Shown: one piece after another, positions 42,670-54,044 of the stretch
How positions within the stretch are numbered: the first letter of the stretch is position 1
Layout of the letters: every line of letters begins with the position of its first letter
Origin: Streptomyces roseolus
GTDB lineage: Bacteria; Actinomycetota; Actinomycetes; Streptomycetales; Streptomycetaceae
Reading direction: 5' to 3'
Assembly: GCF_014649855.1 (NCBI RefSeq)
Contig: NZ_BMTV01000011.1
Span: 1 to 64,000 of the forward strand
Length of the DNA: 64,000 nt
Notes under the pieces: generated by a model
What the model was told of the DNA's origin: nothing
What the model saw: only the letters and a program-made list of their open reading frames with translations
The model's database searches: none
Made by a program: the position numbers and the translations under genes

Positions 42670-43110
42670 TCAGTTCGTCCGTTGGGCCAGGGCGAGGATG
42701 ATGCCCGAGGGGCCGCGGAGGTAGCAGAGGCGGTAGACGTCTCGGTACTGCGCCACCTCGCCGAGGAGTTCGGCGCCGTGGCGACGGAGGCGGGCGAGGG
42801 TGTCGTCGATGTCGTCGACGGCGAACATGACCCGGTGCAGGCCCAGGGTGTTCGGCGGCGGGTGGGGAGAGCCGTCGGCGATCGCCTCCGGGGTGTGGTA
42901 CTGCGCGAGTTCCAGTTTGCCGTGGCCGTCGGGGGTCCGCAGCATCGCGATCTCGCTGCGGACTCCGTCGAGGCCTACGGCCTGGTCCGCGAAGAGGCCC
43001 TCGATCTGCGCCCTGCCGTCGAGCGTCATGCCCAGTTCGGTGAAGAAGGCGACGGCGGCGTCCAGGTCCTCGACGACGATGCCGACGTTGTCCATCCGGT
43101 GGAGCGTCAT
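42670..43110 (-). CDS. VOC-family (glyoxalase-like) protein
   Basis: 146 aa. Two beta-alpha-beta-beta-beta modules: MDNVGIVVEDLDAAVAFFTE at the start and HRVMFAVDDIDDTLARLRRH in the second half. Putative metal ligands are His, Glu (KLELAQYH) and a late Arg/Gly region. VOC proteins include dioxygenases, epimerases and resistance proteins; the activity here is not decided. The ATG at 43110 matches the fold start; the longer open frame is ignored. Confidence 0.88.
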   Translation of the reverse strand: MTLHRMDNVGIVVEDLDAAVAFFTELGMTLDGRAQIEGLFADQAVGLDGVRSEIAMLRTPDGHGKLELAQYHTPEAIADGSPHPPPNTLGLHRVMFAVDDIDDTLARLRRHGAELLGEVAQYRDVYRLCYLRGPSGIILALAQRTN

Positions 43111-43282
43111 GGCGCTTCTCCCTCTGACTCGCGAGGCCCCGGGACCGTCAGCCCCCGGGCCGTGGGCCGCTCGGCCGTTCAGGCCTTCGAAGCCACCGGT
43201 ATACCGGGGACGGAGGCGGCGGGCTCCGTCCGACACCCGCGAGCGGGCCGCGTTTCGCGGACCTCCGCGCAGGGCGTCCCGT

Positions 43283-44099
43283 TCAGGGGCCGGTCTTCTG
43301 GAACGTCAGGAGGAGGTCCGCCGCGACGCTGACCGCGATCGTGGCGGGTTCCTTGCCGGTGATCCCGGGGAGGCCGATCGGTGTCTTGATCCGGTCGATG
43401 GTGGCGGGATCGTGGCCGCCCTCCTTGGCCAGGCGTTGCCGGAAACGGGCCCATTTGGCGGCCGATCCGATCAGTCCGATCGAGCCGAGGCCGGGCGTGC
43501 GCAGCGCGGCGTCGCACAGCGCGGCGTCCTCGGCGTGGTCGTGCGTGGCGATCAGGACGTGGGTGCCGGGCGCGAGTTCTTCGAGGACCTCCTCGGGGAG
43601 GAGCGGGGCGTGGTGGACGTGGAGGTGGGCCACCGCGTCGTCGAGGACGGCGAGGCGTTCCGCGGTGAGCATGTCGGAGCGGCTGTCGATCAGGTGGAGG
43701 TCGAGATCGTGCCGGGCCAGGATGCGGGCCAGTTCCAGGCCGACGTGTCCGACGCCGAAGACCGCCACCGCCGGCGGGACGGGCAGGGGTTCCAGGAACA
43801 CCGAGACCGTGCCGCCGCAGCACTGGACGCCGTGGCGGCCGGTGACCTTGTCGTTCAGGGCGAACTCCATCAGTTCCGGCTGGGCCTCCGCCCCGGGCAC
43901 GTCGATCAGCTCCCGGGCCCGGTCGATCGCGACGGCCTCGATGTTGCCGCCGCCGATCGAGCCCCACACCCCCGTCCGTCCCACGACGAGCTTCGCGCCG
44001 GCCTTGCGGGGAGCGTGACCGCGCACGGTCGCGACGGTCACGAGGACGCCGGCCTCCCGGCGTCCCCGCAGCCGCGCGACCGCGGCGATCCAGGTCATG

Positions 44100-44107
<8 letters not shown>
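43283..44107 (-). CDS. xdhC: XdhC-family molybdenum-cofactor maturation protein
   Basis: 274 aa. N-terminal XdhC/CoxI domain (WGSIGGGNIEAVAIDRA, then VQCCGGTVSVFLEPL) and a C-terminal Rossmann-like XdhC_C domain (VFGVGHVGLELARIL, LIATHDHAEDAALC). XdhC binds the molybdenum cofactor, promotes its sulfuration and inserts it into xanthine dehydrogenase. It directly follows the large-subunit gene: an ATG at 44107 overlaps that stop, and another at 44098 is just after it. Last gene of the xdh operon. Confidence 0.9.
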
Positions 44108-46570
<2,463 letters not shown>

Positions 46571-46574
<4 letters not shown>

Positions 46575-48067
46575 GACGACACCGCCTCGGTGGTGGTCCG
46601 GGTGTACAGCTTCAGCAGGCTCTGGCCGAGCATCGCGGAGCGGTAGAGGGCGCTGGCGCGGTGGTCGTCCATCGGCGTGCCCTCGCCGCGCAGCTCGCGC
46701 GCGGCGGCCTCGACGGTCTCCGCCGTCCACGGCCGGCCCTCCAGGGCCGCCTCGGTGGCGAGGGCGCGGATCGGGGTGGCGGCGACGCCGCCGAGCCCGA
46801 TCCGCGCCTTCCGGACGGCGCCGTCCTCGGCGTCGATGTCGAGCGCGAAGGCGACGGCGACGCTGGAGATGTCGTCGAAGCGGCGCTTGGCGATCTTGTG
46901 GAAGGCGGTGACGGGCGCCTGCGGCAGCGGGATGCGCACCGCGCGGATCAGCTCGTCGGGGCGGCGCACGCTCTGCCGGTAGCCGGTGAAGTACTCCGCG
47001 AGCGGGACCACCCGCTCCCCGTCGGCGGCGGCGAGCACCAGTGACGCCTCCAGGGCGAGCAGCACCGGCGGGCTGTCGCCGATGGGGGAACCGGTGCCGA
47101 GGTTGCCGCCGAGGGTGGCGCTGTTGCGGATCAGGCGGGAGGCGAACTGCGGGAACAGCGCCCCGAGCAGCGGCACTTCGCCGTCGAGTCGGCGCTCGAT
47201 CTCGGTGAGGGTCAGGGCCGCGCCGATCTCGATGTGGTCGGACTCGCGGCGCAGGCCGCGCAGTTCGGGGAGGCGGTCGACGGCGACGACGCAACTCTCT
47301 CGGCGTGAGCGGATGTTCACCTCGACGCCGTAGTCGGTCCCGCCGGAGAGGACCACCGCCTCGGGGCGTTCCCGCAGGACGCGGAGCGCCTCGGCGAGGC
47401 TGCCCGGCCGCAGGAACGTACCGCCGTCCTGGGTGTAGCGGGTCGCGACCGGCTCGGGCGGCGCCTGGTCGCGGCGCCGCGCCAGCGGGTCGTCCGCGGC
47501 GGGGTCGCCGACGGCGAAGGCGGCGTCCCGGATCGGCCGGTAGCCGGTGCAGCGGCAGAGGTTGCCGCTGAGGGCGTGCAGGTCGAAGCCGTTGGGACCG
47601 TGCTCGTGACGGTGATCGGCGTCAAGGACGTCGTCGGCGTCGTCGGCGGCATCGAGGCCGGCGACGCGGTCGGGCCGGTAGTACTCCGACGCCATGCTGC
47701 AGACGAATCCCGGGGTGCAGTAGCCGCATTGGGAGCCGCCGCGCACGGCCAGCTCCTCCTGCACGGGGTGCAGGGTGGGGGGCGTGCCGGGCGCACCGGG
47801 GGTGGCGAGCCCCTCGGCGGTGACGACCTCCTGGCCGTCGAGGGCCGCCACCGGCACCAGGCAGGCGTTGACCGCGACCCAGTCGGTGGGCTTGTGCACG
47901 CCGGGCCGGGCCACCAGCACCGAGCACGCACCGCACTCGCCCTCGGCGCAGCCTTCCTTGGTCCCGGTGAGGCCGCGCTCGCGCAGGAAGTCCAGCACCG
48001 TGGTGTGGGCCGCGGCCGGAGCGATCGGCGCCTCCTGCCCGTTCACGGTGATCCGCGCCTCGGTCAC
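46571..48067 (-). CDS. xdhA: Xanthine dehydrogenase small subunit (2Fe-2S / FAD)
   Basis: 498 aa. Plant-type [2Fe-2S] cluster Cys40/45/48/69, second cluster Cys114/117 and Cys171/173, then an FAD-binding domain (AVVLSGGTDYGVEVN, ATLGGNLGTGSPIGD) and a CO-dehydrogenase flavoprotein C-terminus. An Asp/His-rich insert (ADDADDVLDADHRHEHG, about 140-157) interrupts the second cluster's helical domain. It passes electrons from the molybdenum site to NAD+. The GTG at 48067 has GAGGA 6 nt upstream. First gene of xdhABC. Confidence 0.95.
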
Positions 48068-48778
48068 GACGTTTCCTCGCTTCGGTGCAGGGTCGTACGG
48101 ACGGGACGAGGACTGGGACAGGGGCAGGAAGAGGAACGGGGGCTGGAATGGTTCACCATGTCAGGCCTTCTGTATCGGTGCGCGGGGAGAGAACCGGCCC
48201 GGGGCGCGCGCGTCGGATGCCCACACGACGACGCACGGCAGGAGCCGGCACCTGAGAGGAAAGAAGGAAAACGGCGGCGCCACGACGGGCCCGCCGGAAA
48301 AGCGGCCGCTTCAGCAGCCGTGCGCCACGCGACCCGGAACCCAGGCAGCCCGGTGAGCGAGGCGGTTCAGGTCGGAGAAGATCGACATCCGCCCTCGCCC
48401 CCTTTCCGTGCCCGCGAGTCGGTGCGCACGAAACTAGGGCCCCGCGGCTTCATCGGTCAAGAACCATCCGGAGAAACGTCCGCCGAGCCGCTCTCCCCGA
48501 GACCGGCGCATGCCATGCGGCCCCGGCGATCAGCGGGGCAGGAGCAGGCGCCAAGCCGCCGGAGGCGTCGCAGACGGGGTTCGGAGCGCGGGCCACGGTC
48601 GGCGGTCCGGTCAGGCGCGGGCGCCGTGCGTCGTGGCCGACGCCGAGCGTCGCCCCGTCCGGCCCCACGCGCGCGACCACGAAGGAGACGACGCCTCGGC
48701 CAGGGGCTTCTCCCCCTCACCCCGGGGCCGAAGCCGCCCACCGCGGGGCCCGGGACGCAGCACCCCCGCCGCCCGCGC
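48068..48778. other. Upstream region of the xdh operon, no intact gene
   Basis: About 710 bp. The part near 48068-48200 is the xdh leader/promoter. A minus-strand stretch near 48600-48700 has weak coding character (VVSFVVARVGPDGATLGVG) with no start, perhaps a relic. Nothing else supported. Confidence 0.4.
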
Positions 48779-49174
48779 CTACCGCCCGGCCCCGGGGGCC
48801 ACGACCGACAGGAGGTCCACGACGAAGACGAGGGTCGAGCCCGGGGGGATCAGCGGGGTGGGCGACTGCTTGCCGTAGCCGAGCCGGGGCGGGACGACGA
48901 TCTCGCGCCGGCCGCCCACCTTCATGCCCCGCACGCCCCGGTCCCAGCCCTTGATGACCCTGCCGCCGCCCACGGCGAACTTGAACGGCTCGTCCCGGTC
49001 CCAGGAGGCGTCGAACTCCTTCCCGGTCTCGAACGTCACCCCGACGTAGTGGACCCTGACGACCGTGCCCGGCTTCGCCTCCGCGCCGTCCCCGACGACG
49101 AGGTCGCGCACCGTCAGCTCGGTGGGGGCGTCGCCCTCGGGAACCTCGACCCCGGGCTTCGTCGGTTCGCTCAT
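48779..49174 (-). CDS. FKBP-type peptidyl-prolyl isomerase (second copy)
   Basis: 131-aa single FKBP domain (VVRVHYVGVTFETGKEFDAS, RVIKGWDRGVRGMKVGGRRE, IVVPPRLGYG, LVFVVDLLSV) after an acidic lead of about 18 residues. Clearly related to the copy at 25709 but diverged. Cytoplasmic prolyl isomerase/chaperone. TGAGG precedes the ATG at 49174. Divergent from the secreted I36/FG-GAP gene. Confidence 0.92.
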   Translation of the reverse strand: MSEPTKPGVEVPEGDAPTELTVRDLVVGDGAEAKPGTVVRVHYVGVTFETGKEFDASWDRDEPFKFAVGGGRVIKGWDRGVRGMKVGGRREIVVPPRLGYGKQSPTPLIPPGSTLVFVVDLLSVVAPGAGR

Positions 49175-49393
49175 CGTGGCCTCATCACTCTCGCTGCCGG
49201 ACACCTCCGCACGGGCCGGGCGGGTCGGTCCCCCGCCGTGCGCGGTGCGGCGATCGTCGTCGTACTCGTCGGGGCCACCGTACGTGCCGTGCCGCGCCTC
49301 GTCGCGCCGTCCCCGCCGGCACCCCTCGCGTCGGCGCGACGGCCGGTGACGTACGATCCGCCCACCGTCGTACGCACACGACTTGGGGGTTCC

Positions 49394-50104
49394 GTGCGTC
49401 CTTCTCCCTCGGCGCGCCTGCTGCGCGGCGCGCTCGCGCTGTCGGCCGCCCTCGGGCTGTCCGCGACCGCGCTCTCCGCTCCCGCCGCGGCGGCGACCGG
49501 TGCGGACCGGTGCCCGGACGGGCGCCTGTGCGTCTTCAGCGAACCGGGCCACCGGGGCGAGATGCTCGTCGTCACGGGGCCCATGCTGTCGCTCGGTTCC
49601 TGGGACAACCGCATCCGGCCCTTCGTCTTCGAGCCGGATCACCTGAAGCCGCTGCCGGGCGTGTGCCTGCACCCGGAGCCCGGTCTCGCACCCGAAGGCA
49701 CGGGGAACCTCTACGGCTCGACGTCCTTCCACGAGGGCGAGTACCGGAACCTCGACCTGGCCGTGAGCTCCGTCGACGTCGGGCAGGAAGCGGCGTCCTC
49801 CTCCTGCGGCCGGGAGGACCTCTACGCCCGCGACCGGTCGGGCGTGCTGTGGCTCTACCCGGGGAACGGTCGCGGCGCCTTCCACCCCCGGAAGCTGATC
49901 GGCACCGGCGGCTGGAACGCCCACAAGGAGCTGCTGGGCCTCGGCGACGTGACGGGAGACGGGCGTCCCGACGTCGTCGCCCACACCGCGGCCCCGAACG
50001 ACTGGGGTCACCCCTGGCTGAAGGTCTATCCGGGCACCGGCGACGGGAATCTGCGCGCGCCGGTGCGGTTCGCCGAACTCCGCCCCAGCACCTACGCCTT
50101 CTGA
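49394..50104 (+). CDS. Secreted protein: peptidase-inhibitor I36-like domain plus FG-GAP-like repeats
   Basis: 236 aa from a GTG at 49394 (GGGGG upstream). Signal peptide cleaving near SAPAAAA. First half: Cys-containing beta/gamma-crystallin/I36-type domain (CPDGRLCVFSEPGHRGEML, then NLYGSTSFHEGEYRNLDLAV). Second half: FG-GAP/VCBS-like blades (LLGLGDVTGDGRPDVV, LKVYPGTGDG) with Asp-rich Ca-binding loops. Extracellular; inhibitor or adhesin-like. The next gene starts 23 bp later, so it is probably co-transcribed with the two oxygenases. Confidence 0.8.
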   Translation: MRPSPSARLLRGALALSAALGLSATALSAPAAAATGADRCPDGRLCVFSEPGHRGEMLVVTGPMLSLGSWDNRIRPFVFEPDHLKPLPGVCLHPEPGLAPEGTGNLYGSTSFHEGEYRNLDLAVSSVDVGQEAASSSCGREDLYARDRSGVLWLYPGNGRGAFHPRKLIGTGGWNAHKELLGLGDVTGDGRPDVVAHTAAPNDWGHPWLKVYPGTGDGNLRAPVRFAELRPSTYAF

Positions 50105-50127
50105 CGACGAAAGACGGGGAACGATCG

Positions 50128-51414
50128 ATGAACTCGCCTTCGGCTTCGACTTCGGCTGCCACCTCGGCATCGACCTCGGCTCCGGCTTCGGCGGCGTCGG
50201 TGGAAGCGCGCCTCGACGATGCGCGCCATGTCCTCGTGGTGCCCTCCGCCCTGTCCCGCGATCACGACGTGGTCAGGGACTTCTTCGGGACCGTCCTCAC
50301 CCCGGAGGAGTTGGCTTCCGGGACGCACGACCTCACCGGCAGGACCGTGTATCTCTGGGGAGACGCTTCCGGCCTCGACGACCCTCATCTGCGTACGGCT
50401 GCCCGCGTCTTCGTCGTCCGGGAGCCGTCGCACGCCCACCGCGACGACGCTCACCCGCCCCGGACCTCCATCGATCTCGGCCGGGTCCCCCTCCGCGTCC
50501 ACGGCGTCGGTGTCCACTACCGCCGCTTCTTCGACCCCGACGCCGATCACTTCGGGCGGATCCGGGCCGAGCACGCGTTCCAGTCGCTGACGGAGTCCAC
50601 CAAGCCCGGAACGGCTCACCGCAGCGGGATCTACCTGACGCCCGTCACGCGGGTCGGTGACGACCTGCACTTCCGGCTGCTCCGCTGCTCGACCAATCTG
50701 TCGGGACCGACGGAAGGGTTCCGGCCGACCGACACGCTCGTCGTCGACGACCTGAACCGGGAGGCGGCCACCGTCTTCCGGAACCACGCGCCGCTCAACC
50801 ACGTCCTCGCCCAGATCTACCACAACACCCTTGCCACGGCGGAGCGCAAGCAGTCGAAGGCGAAGATCTCCGCGCATGCCGACAAGACCAAGGACATGCC
50901 CGCCGACGGCATCATGGCCTTCTGCACCTTCTACGACGGCCTGGACAAGCTGCGCCCCCTGGACGAGGACCCCTTCGACCGGGGCGTGAAGGGCATCAGC
51001 GGGCTGACCAGACTGCGCTTCCGCCTGAAGGAGCCGGACGCCCGACTCGACGGGGCGGCGCTGCCGTCGCGGTTCACCCTCACCCTCCATCCGGGCTCGG
51101 TGTTCTTCATGCCGCTGTCCACCAACCGCCTGTACACCCACGAGATCCGCCCGTCGGCTCTGGACGCGACCCTGCTCCCGACCCGCCTGGGATACGTGGT
51201 GCGCTGCTCCGGCACGGAAGCCGTGCACAAGGGCGGTCGGACGTTCCTCAAAGCGGCCGGGGACCTGGTGCCGTTGGAGCCCCCCACGGAGGAGGGCATG
51301 GACAAGCTCCGCCGGCTGTACGCCGAGGAGAACAGGACGTCGTCCTTCATCGACTACGGACACGATTTTCTGTTCAGCATGAACACGGGAGACTACGTTG
51401 CGCCCCGCCCCTAG
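50128..51414 (+). CDS. AlkB-like Fe(II)/2-oxoglutarate-dependent oxygenase, large divergent form
   Basis: 428 aa. Starts with a Ser/Ala/Thr repeat tail of about 24 residues, then a domain of about 200 residues of unknown type (RVPLRVHGVGVHYRRFFDPD). In the second half lies a 2OG-oxygenase core: HxD at His250-Ala-Asp252 within NTLATAER-KQSKAKISAHAD, the distal His338 in NRLYTHEIRPS, and the 2OG-binding Arg353 or Arg359. The pattern is closest to AlkB demethylases but the flanking sequence is unfamiliar. Substrate unknown (nucleic acid, peptide or small molecule). The stop overlaps the next gene. Confidence 0.68.
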   Translation: MNSPSASTSAATSASTSAPASAASVEARLDDARHVLVVPSALSRDHDVVRDFFGTVLTPEELASGTHDLTGRTVYLWGDASGLDDPHLRTAARVFVVREPSHAHRDDAHPPRTSIDLGRVPLRVHGVGVHYRRFFDPDADHFGRIRAEHAFQSLTESTKPGTAHRSGIYLTPVTRVGDDLHFRLLRCSTNLSGPTEGFRPTDTLVVDDLNREAATVFRNHAPLNHVLAQIYHNTLATAERKQSKAKISAHADKTKDMPADGIMAFCTFYDGLDKLRPLDEDPFDRGVKGISGLTRLRFRLKEPDARLDGAALPSRFTLTLHPGSVFFMPLSTNRLYTHEIRPSALDATLLPTRLGYVVRCSGTEAVHKGGRTFLKAAGDLVPLEPPTEEGMDKLRRLYAEENRTSSFIDYGHDFLFSMNTGDYVAPRP

Positions 51415-52225
51415 GATCCCGGACGAGATCACCTTCCGTACCCTGCGGGTCGACGGGAACCTCTTCGAGGAACTGTCCGCCTCGGCCCGCCTCGAAGACC
51501 TGGGAAAGGGCCGGCGGGGCGCCACGCTCACCAAGGTCGACGAGTCGGGCGGCGTACCTCTGGTACGCACCACCACCCGCTACGACGGACCGACGCAACG
51601 ATTCCGCGCGGTACACGAGTGGCTGGCGCAGCGGATTCAGGCGTGCGCCGGAATTCCGACCCGCTTCGACAACGCGCTCATCGAGAGCTACACGGCCGCC
51701 TACCGGAAAATGGGCAGCCATTCGGACCAGGCCCTGGACCTGGCCGAGGACTCTTCCATCGCCGTCTTCTCCTGCTACCGAACGCCCGAAGCGAGCCCAC
51801 CGAGAAAACTGGTCTTCGAGTCGAAGGAGGACGACGGCGAGACGTACGAGATCGCGCTCACCCACAACAGTGTCGTCGCGTTCTCCGTCGCGTCGAATCG
51901 CCGTTTCAGGCACAGGATCGTCCTCGACGCGCCCCTGGCGACGGGGACCGACGACCACGTATGGCTGGGGGTCACGTTCCGCACGTCCAAAACGATCCTT
52001 CGTTTCCGCGACGGCCATCCGTACCTCCCCCACGGCGCGCGCCTCACCTCCGCCGACGAAGAACAGCGGCGCGCGTTCTACCGACTGCGACGCCGCGAGA
52101 ACGAAGAGACCGACTTCACCTACCCCGCCCTCGCGTACACGGTCAGCGAGAGCGACCTGCTGCCGCCCGAACGCCTCCGCCCCGTGAGCGACGGGGTTCT
52201 GCCGCGCCTCCGCCGGCAGGCGTGA
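51398..52225 (+). CDS. AlkB-like Fe(II)/2-oxoglutarate-dependent oxygenase, compact form
   Basis: 275 aa. Compact AlkB-type core: ALIESYTAAYRKMGSHSDQA with HxD at His108-Ser-Asp110, distal His172 in NRRFRHRIVLDA, and Arg195/Arg202 in VTFRTSKTILRF for 2-oxoglutarate. The start is a TTG at 51398, 17 bp inside the previous gene, with GGGAG 6 nt upstream, implying coupling. No ATG or GTG gives the same N-terminus. It shares the fold and motif order, but little else, with its neighbour. A linked pair of substrate hydroxylases or demethylases is inferred. Confidence 0.75.
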   Translation: MRPAPRIPDEITFRTLRVDGNLFEELSASARLEDLGKGRRGATLTKVDESGGVPLVRTTTRYDGPTQRFRAVHEWLAQRIQACAGIPTRFDNALIESYTAAYRKMGSHSDQALDLAEDSSIAVFSCYRTPEASPPRKLVFESKEDDGETYEIALTHNSVVAFSVASNRRFRHRIVLDAPLATGTDDHVWLGVTFRTSKTILRFRDGHPYLPHGARLTSADEEQRRAFYRLRRRENEETDFTYPALAYTVSESDLLPPERLRPVSDGVLPRLRRQA

Positions 52226-52429
52226 CGGCCCGGTCGAGGCGGCCTCGGCGGCGGGCCGGAGGCTGCACGCGATCACGCCGGTTCGGGGCGCGCACCGCCA
52301 CTTGAGCTGGGCAAACGATTCCGCAGCACCCGTCCGGGTGACATCAGGAGTGCCGCGCCGTCGCGAGGGGCAGCGCTCGCAGTGCCCTCTCCGCTTCTCG
52401 GCGGAGTCCGATCGCGAACAAGGAACCCC

Positions 52430-52774
52430 ATGCGTCTTCGCTCCGCCCTGGCCTCGGCCGCCGGCGCCGCCCTCCTCCTCGTCACCGCCCCCGGTTCGGC
52501 CTTCGCCGCCGAGGGACAGTTCCGCTACACGTACCGGACGGCCGAGGGGTACGAGGCGGTCGGCTTCTTGAACAACCCCGAGAGCGGCACCTGCATCAAC
52601 ATCCAGGGGTCGGGCTCGGAGCCGGGTTCGGCCGCCTACGCGCCGAAGAACCGCACCGACGCGACGGCCGTGGTCTTCCTGGAGGCGAACTGCGAGGGCG
52701 ACGCTTTCTACAGCCTGCGCCCGGGCGGCGGCGCCTCGGACCGGCTGCTGGTGCGGTCGGTCGTCTTCTCCTGA
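52430..52774 (+). CDS. Small secreted protein
   Basis: 114 aa. Signal peptide (RLRSALASAAGAALLLVTAP, cleavage near AFAA) and a mature part of about 85 aa with two Cys (GTCINIQG, EANCEGDAF) that can form one disulfide; beta-rich. AAGGA lies 5 nt before the ATG at 52430. Similar short secreted proteins are common in Streptomyces with no assigned role. A perfect hairpin follows. It lies 204 bp after the oxygenase pair, so it may be a separate unit. Confidence 0.72.
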   Translation: MRLRSALASAAGAALLLVTAPGSAFAAEGQFRYTYRTAEGYEAVGFLNNPESGTCINIQGSGSEPGSAAYAPKNRTDATAVVFLEANCEGDAFYSLRPGGGASDRLLVRSVVFS

Positions 52775-52779
52775 CCCAC

Positions 52780-52807
52780 GGGTTCCGGGACCTGGGTCCC
52801 GGAACCC
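52780..52807. terminator. Perfect 13-bp hairpin terminator
   Basis: GGGTTCCGGGACC (52780-52792), 2-nt loop, GGTCCCGGAACCC (52795-52807), 5 bp after the stop; could serve both convergent genes. Confidence 0.8.
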
Positions 52808-52868
52808 GACTCCCTCGCCGTCCTCGCGCGCTCCCCGCGCGGCGACGAGCCGGGTCCCGGTGTCCGGC

Positions 52869-53315
52869 TCAGCTCAGGGCGGCGACGAGCAGGGCGAAGG
52901 CGGCGATGATGACCGCCACGCGGACGTAGTGGTACCGGTCCCAGCGGCCTGCCTGCTGCTTCCAGTCGGCGGGCCGGTTCTCGGGCGTCCACGTCTTGCC
53001 GCGGTTGTTGATCGGGACGAGCAGCGCGACCGACATGATCACGCTGACGAGCAGCAGCGCGCCGGCGGTGACGACGAGACCGGTGCCCGGGTCGTGCCGC
53101 CGGGCGACGGCCCAGACCGCCACCAGGGCGAGCGAGCCGAGGTACCAGACCGGCATCACGGCGCCGAGCATCCGGCCTCCGTGGGCCCGGGCGAGCACGG
53201 TGCTGTCGTCCGGGAGTCCGTTGAATATCGGGTTCATGACGAAGGCGACGGAGAACTCCACCCCCACCATCACTCCGACCACCACCGTGGTGAGGACCTC
53301 CAGCGCGTCGAGCAT
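52869..53315 (-). CDS. DUF1772-family membrane protein
   Basis: 148 aa with four hydrophobic helices (VLTTVVVGVMVGVEFSVAFV, VWYLGSLALVAVWAV, VTAGALLLVSVIMSVALLV, VAVIIAAFALLVAAL) and the family's NPIFNGLP and INNRGKTW polar motifs. Function unknown. The ATG at 53315 has AGGAGGGG upstream; the frame opens a little earlier. Divergent from the TetR gene at 53407 with matching palindromes at both promoters. Confidence 0.9.
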   Translation of the reverse strand: MLDALEVLTTVVVGVMVGVEFSVAFVMNPIFNGLPDDSTVLARAHGGRMLGAVMPVWYLGSLALVAVWAVARRHDPGTGLVVTAGALLLVSVIMSVALLVPINNRGKTWTPENRPADWKQQAGRWDRYHYVRVAVIIAAFALLVAALS

Positions 53316-53333
53316 GACCACCCCTCCTGACAT

Positions 53334-53346
53334 CTAGCGTTGCTAG
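53334..53346. promoter_or_regulatory. TetR operator copy 1 over the DUF1772 promoter
   Basis: CTAGC-GTT-GCTAG, a perfect palindrome lying between -35 TTGACC and -10 TAGATG (16-bp spacer) on the minus strand. Confidence 0.75.
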
Positions 53347-53384
53347 CTGACAGGTCAACACTAGACCTACTGTCGCTCGATTGT

Positions 53385-53397
53385 CTAGCAGTGCTAG
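53385..53397. promoter_or_regulatory. TetR operator copy 2 over the regulator's own promoter
   Basis: CTAGC-AGT-GCTAG, a perfect palindrome of the same pattern, overlapping the TAGGGT -10 at 53395-53400; the ATG follows 6 nt after that box. The two sites are centred 51 bp apart. Confidence 0.75.
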
Positions 53398-53406
53398 GGT
53401 CAGGGC

Positions 53407-53985
53407 ATGTCGGTACAGGAACGCAAGCAGCGCGAGCGGGCGGACCGTGAGCGGCTCATCGTGGCCACGGCCCGTGAACTCGCCGAGCAGCAGGGCTGGG
53501 ACGCGGTCACCACCCGCCGGCTCGCCGAGCGCATCGAGTACAGCCAGCCCGTCCTCTACAGCCACTTCCGTGGCAAGCGCGAGATCATCGGCGCCGTCGC
53601 CCTCCAGGGCGCCGCCGAACTGGCCGTGTCGATGCGGGCGGCGGCCTCCGCCGCCGACGGGCCCCGCGGCCGGGCCGCCGCCCTGGCCCGCGCGTATCTG
53701 GACTTCGCCCTGCGCAACCCGGCGGTCTACGAGGCCATGTTCCAGCTCGACGGCGGCCTGGCCTTCGCGCAGGAGTCCACCCCGCAGCCTTTGAAGGACG
53801 CCTTCGCCGCCCTGCTGGAGAACCTCGAAGAGGTCGCCGGGGCCGGTGTCCACCCGGGCCTGTTCACCGAGGTGTTCTGGGCGTCCCTGCACGGCCTCGC
53901 CACCCTCACCAAGGCGCGGCGGCTACCGCCGGAGGACGCCGAGCGGAGGACGGACCTCCTGGTGGACCGGCTCGCCTCGCTCTGA
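53407..53985 (+). CDS. TetR-family regulator
   Basis: 192 aa. Helix-turn-helix (DAVTTRRLAERIEYSQPVLYSHFRGKREI), then a helical C-terminal domain of the TetR_C type (LDFALRNPAVYEAMFQLDGG). No Shine-Dalgarno: the ATG follows a TAGGGT box by 6 nt, the leaderless pattern. Divergent from the DUF1772 gene; two identical palindromes in the gap fit repression of both directions. Confidence 0.93.
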   Translation: MSVQERKQRERADRERLIVATARELAEQQGWDAVTTRRLAERIEYSQPVLYSHFRGKREIIGAVALQGAAELAVSMRAAASAADGPRGRAAALARAYLDFALRNPAVYEAMFQLDGGLAFAQESTPQPLKDAFAALLENLEEVAGAGVHPGLFTEVFWASLHGLATLTKARRLPPEDAERRTDLLVDRLASL

Positions 53986-54044
53986 CGACGGAGAGCCGGA
54001 GCGGAGCGGCAACAGCCCGGGCGGGCACTCGGGCACGCCGGCCG

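Noticed and set aside
42655-42685. Triplicated gttcgtc(a) at the VOC gene 3' end as an operator array
   Set aside because: It lies at and after the stop codon and is a simple three-copy slip; no symmetry or promoter is associated.
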